Assembly: GCA_905236665.1 (NCBI GenBank)
Contig: CAJONF010000120.1
Span: 1-5,065, forward strand
DNA: 5,065 nucleotides
Source: an uncultured Selenomonadaceae bacterium
GTDB taxonomy: Bacteria; Bacillota; Negativicutes; Selenomonadales; Selenomonadaceae
Reading direction: 5' to 3'
Each line of letters opens with the position of its first letter. Positions within the stretch are counted from its first letter, which is position 1. The position numbers were made by a program, and so were the translations under genes. The notes below the pieces were generated by a model that worked only from the letters and a program-made list of their open reading frames with translations, was not told the origin of the DNA and ran no database searches. Below, piece after piece: positions 4,837 through 5,065 of this stretch.

Positions 4837-5065
4837 TTATTGCCACAAGCTCAGCGGATCGGCATATTGATAAACGCCGTTGACATTTATAATATATTCC
4901 AAATGCAAATGCGGTCCCGTGGAATAGCCCGTGGAACCAACTTGCGCGATAATTTGTCCCGCCGCGACCTGTTGACCTGCCGCGACGTGCAAAGTACTGC
5001 AGTGAGCATAGCGCGTGTAAGCGTCAATGGCGGGGTGATAAATCAGCACTTGGTTGCCGTAGCCG
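4837..5065 (-). CDS. M23 (LytM-type) metallopeptidase, C-terminal end (start beyond right edge)
   Basis: The frame is open from the right edge to TAA at 4839-4837 and gives 75 full codons. It reads GYGNQVLIYHP, then TRYAHCSTLHV, then GQIIAQVGSTGYSTGPHLHLEY. These are the late strands of the M23 peptidase fold: the YAH histidine and the HLH zinc-ligand motif of lysostaphin/LytM-like enzymes that cut peptidoglycan cross-bridges or act as divisome cofactors. The first zinc motif (HxxxxxxxD) and any signal, LysM or coiled-coil region lie outside the window, so activity and location are inferred from the family only. Both histidine motifs seen here are intact, which argues against a degenerate EnvC-type cofactor, but not conclusively. 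GTG 5049 is internal, not a start, because GYGNQ upstream belongs to the domain. Confidence 0.9.
   Translation of the reverse strand, partial: GYGNQVLIYHPAIDAYTRYAHCSTLHVAAGQQVAAGQIIAQVGSTGYSTGPHLHLEYIINVNGVYQYADPLSLWQ

Noticed and set aside
4826..4840. A/T-rich symmetrical stretch between prfC and the peptidase gene as a shared terminator
   Set aside because: There is no G/C stem; it is a run of A then T, so it cannot be called an intrinsic terminator.
1..5065. Many AAAATTTT-like tracts on both strands as a regulatory repeat
   Set aside because: Most fall in coding DNA as Lys, Asn, Ile and Phe codons of an AT-rich genome, without regular spacing.

Overview
The window is AT-rich, with strong Shine-Dalgarno sites, two probable TTG starts and coding DNA full of A/T tracts. 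The gene set (HemZ-type coproporphyrinogen oxidase, a short Fur protein with two CxxC pairs, RF3, a LytM-type M23 peptidase, a Tat-type leader) points to a Firmicute. A Selenomonad/Negativicute-like lineage would fit, but this is inferred from protein style and no marker gene here settles it.

Layout. (1) Positions 1-973, minus strand: fur followed by the start of hemZ, which runs off the left edge. The fur stop codon lies inside the hemZ ribosome binding site, so the two are very probably co-transcribed and translationally coupled. A near-consensus promoter for fur sits at 1001-1029. (2) Positions 974-1124: divergent intergenic region with the fur promoter, a near-perfect 22-bp palindrome, and no recognisable Shine-Dalgarno site for the next gene. 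(3) Positions 1125-3131, plus strand: prmC (release-factor glutamine methyltransferase); the remains of a Tat-exported amidohydrolase that seems to have lost most of its middle; a secreted protein with two antibiotic-biosynthesis-monooxygenase (ABM)-like domains; and a 4-oxalocrotonate-tautomerase-like small enzyme. (4) Positions 3152-3199: an intrinsic terminator closing this unit, whose right arm overlaps the promoter of the next gene. (5) Positions 3233-4828, plus strand: prfC (RF3), complete from a TTG start. (6) Positions 4837-5065, minus strand: the C-terminal end of an M23 metallopeptidase, convergent with prfC and 8 bases from it.

How the genes relate. fur-hemZ links iron sensing to haem synthesis. 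prmC and prfC both serve translation termination (PrmC methylates RF1/RF2, RF3 recycles them) but are separate transcription units, and no release-factor gene is beside prmC. The amidohydrolase remnant, double-ABM protein and tautomerase look like a small accessory cassette. Their families recur in metabolism of aromatic or quinone-like compounds, but the substrate is unknown and the first member appears broken. Apart from that cassette the window is ordinary housekeeping sequence; I see no CRISPR array, insertion sequence, RNA gene or clearly novel system.
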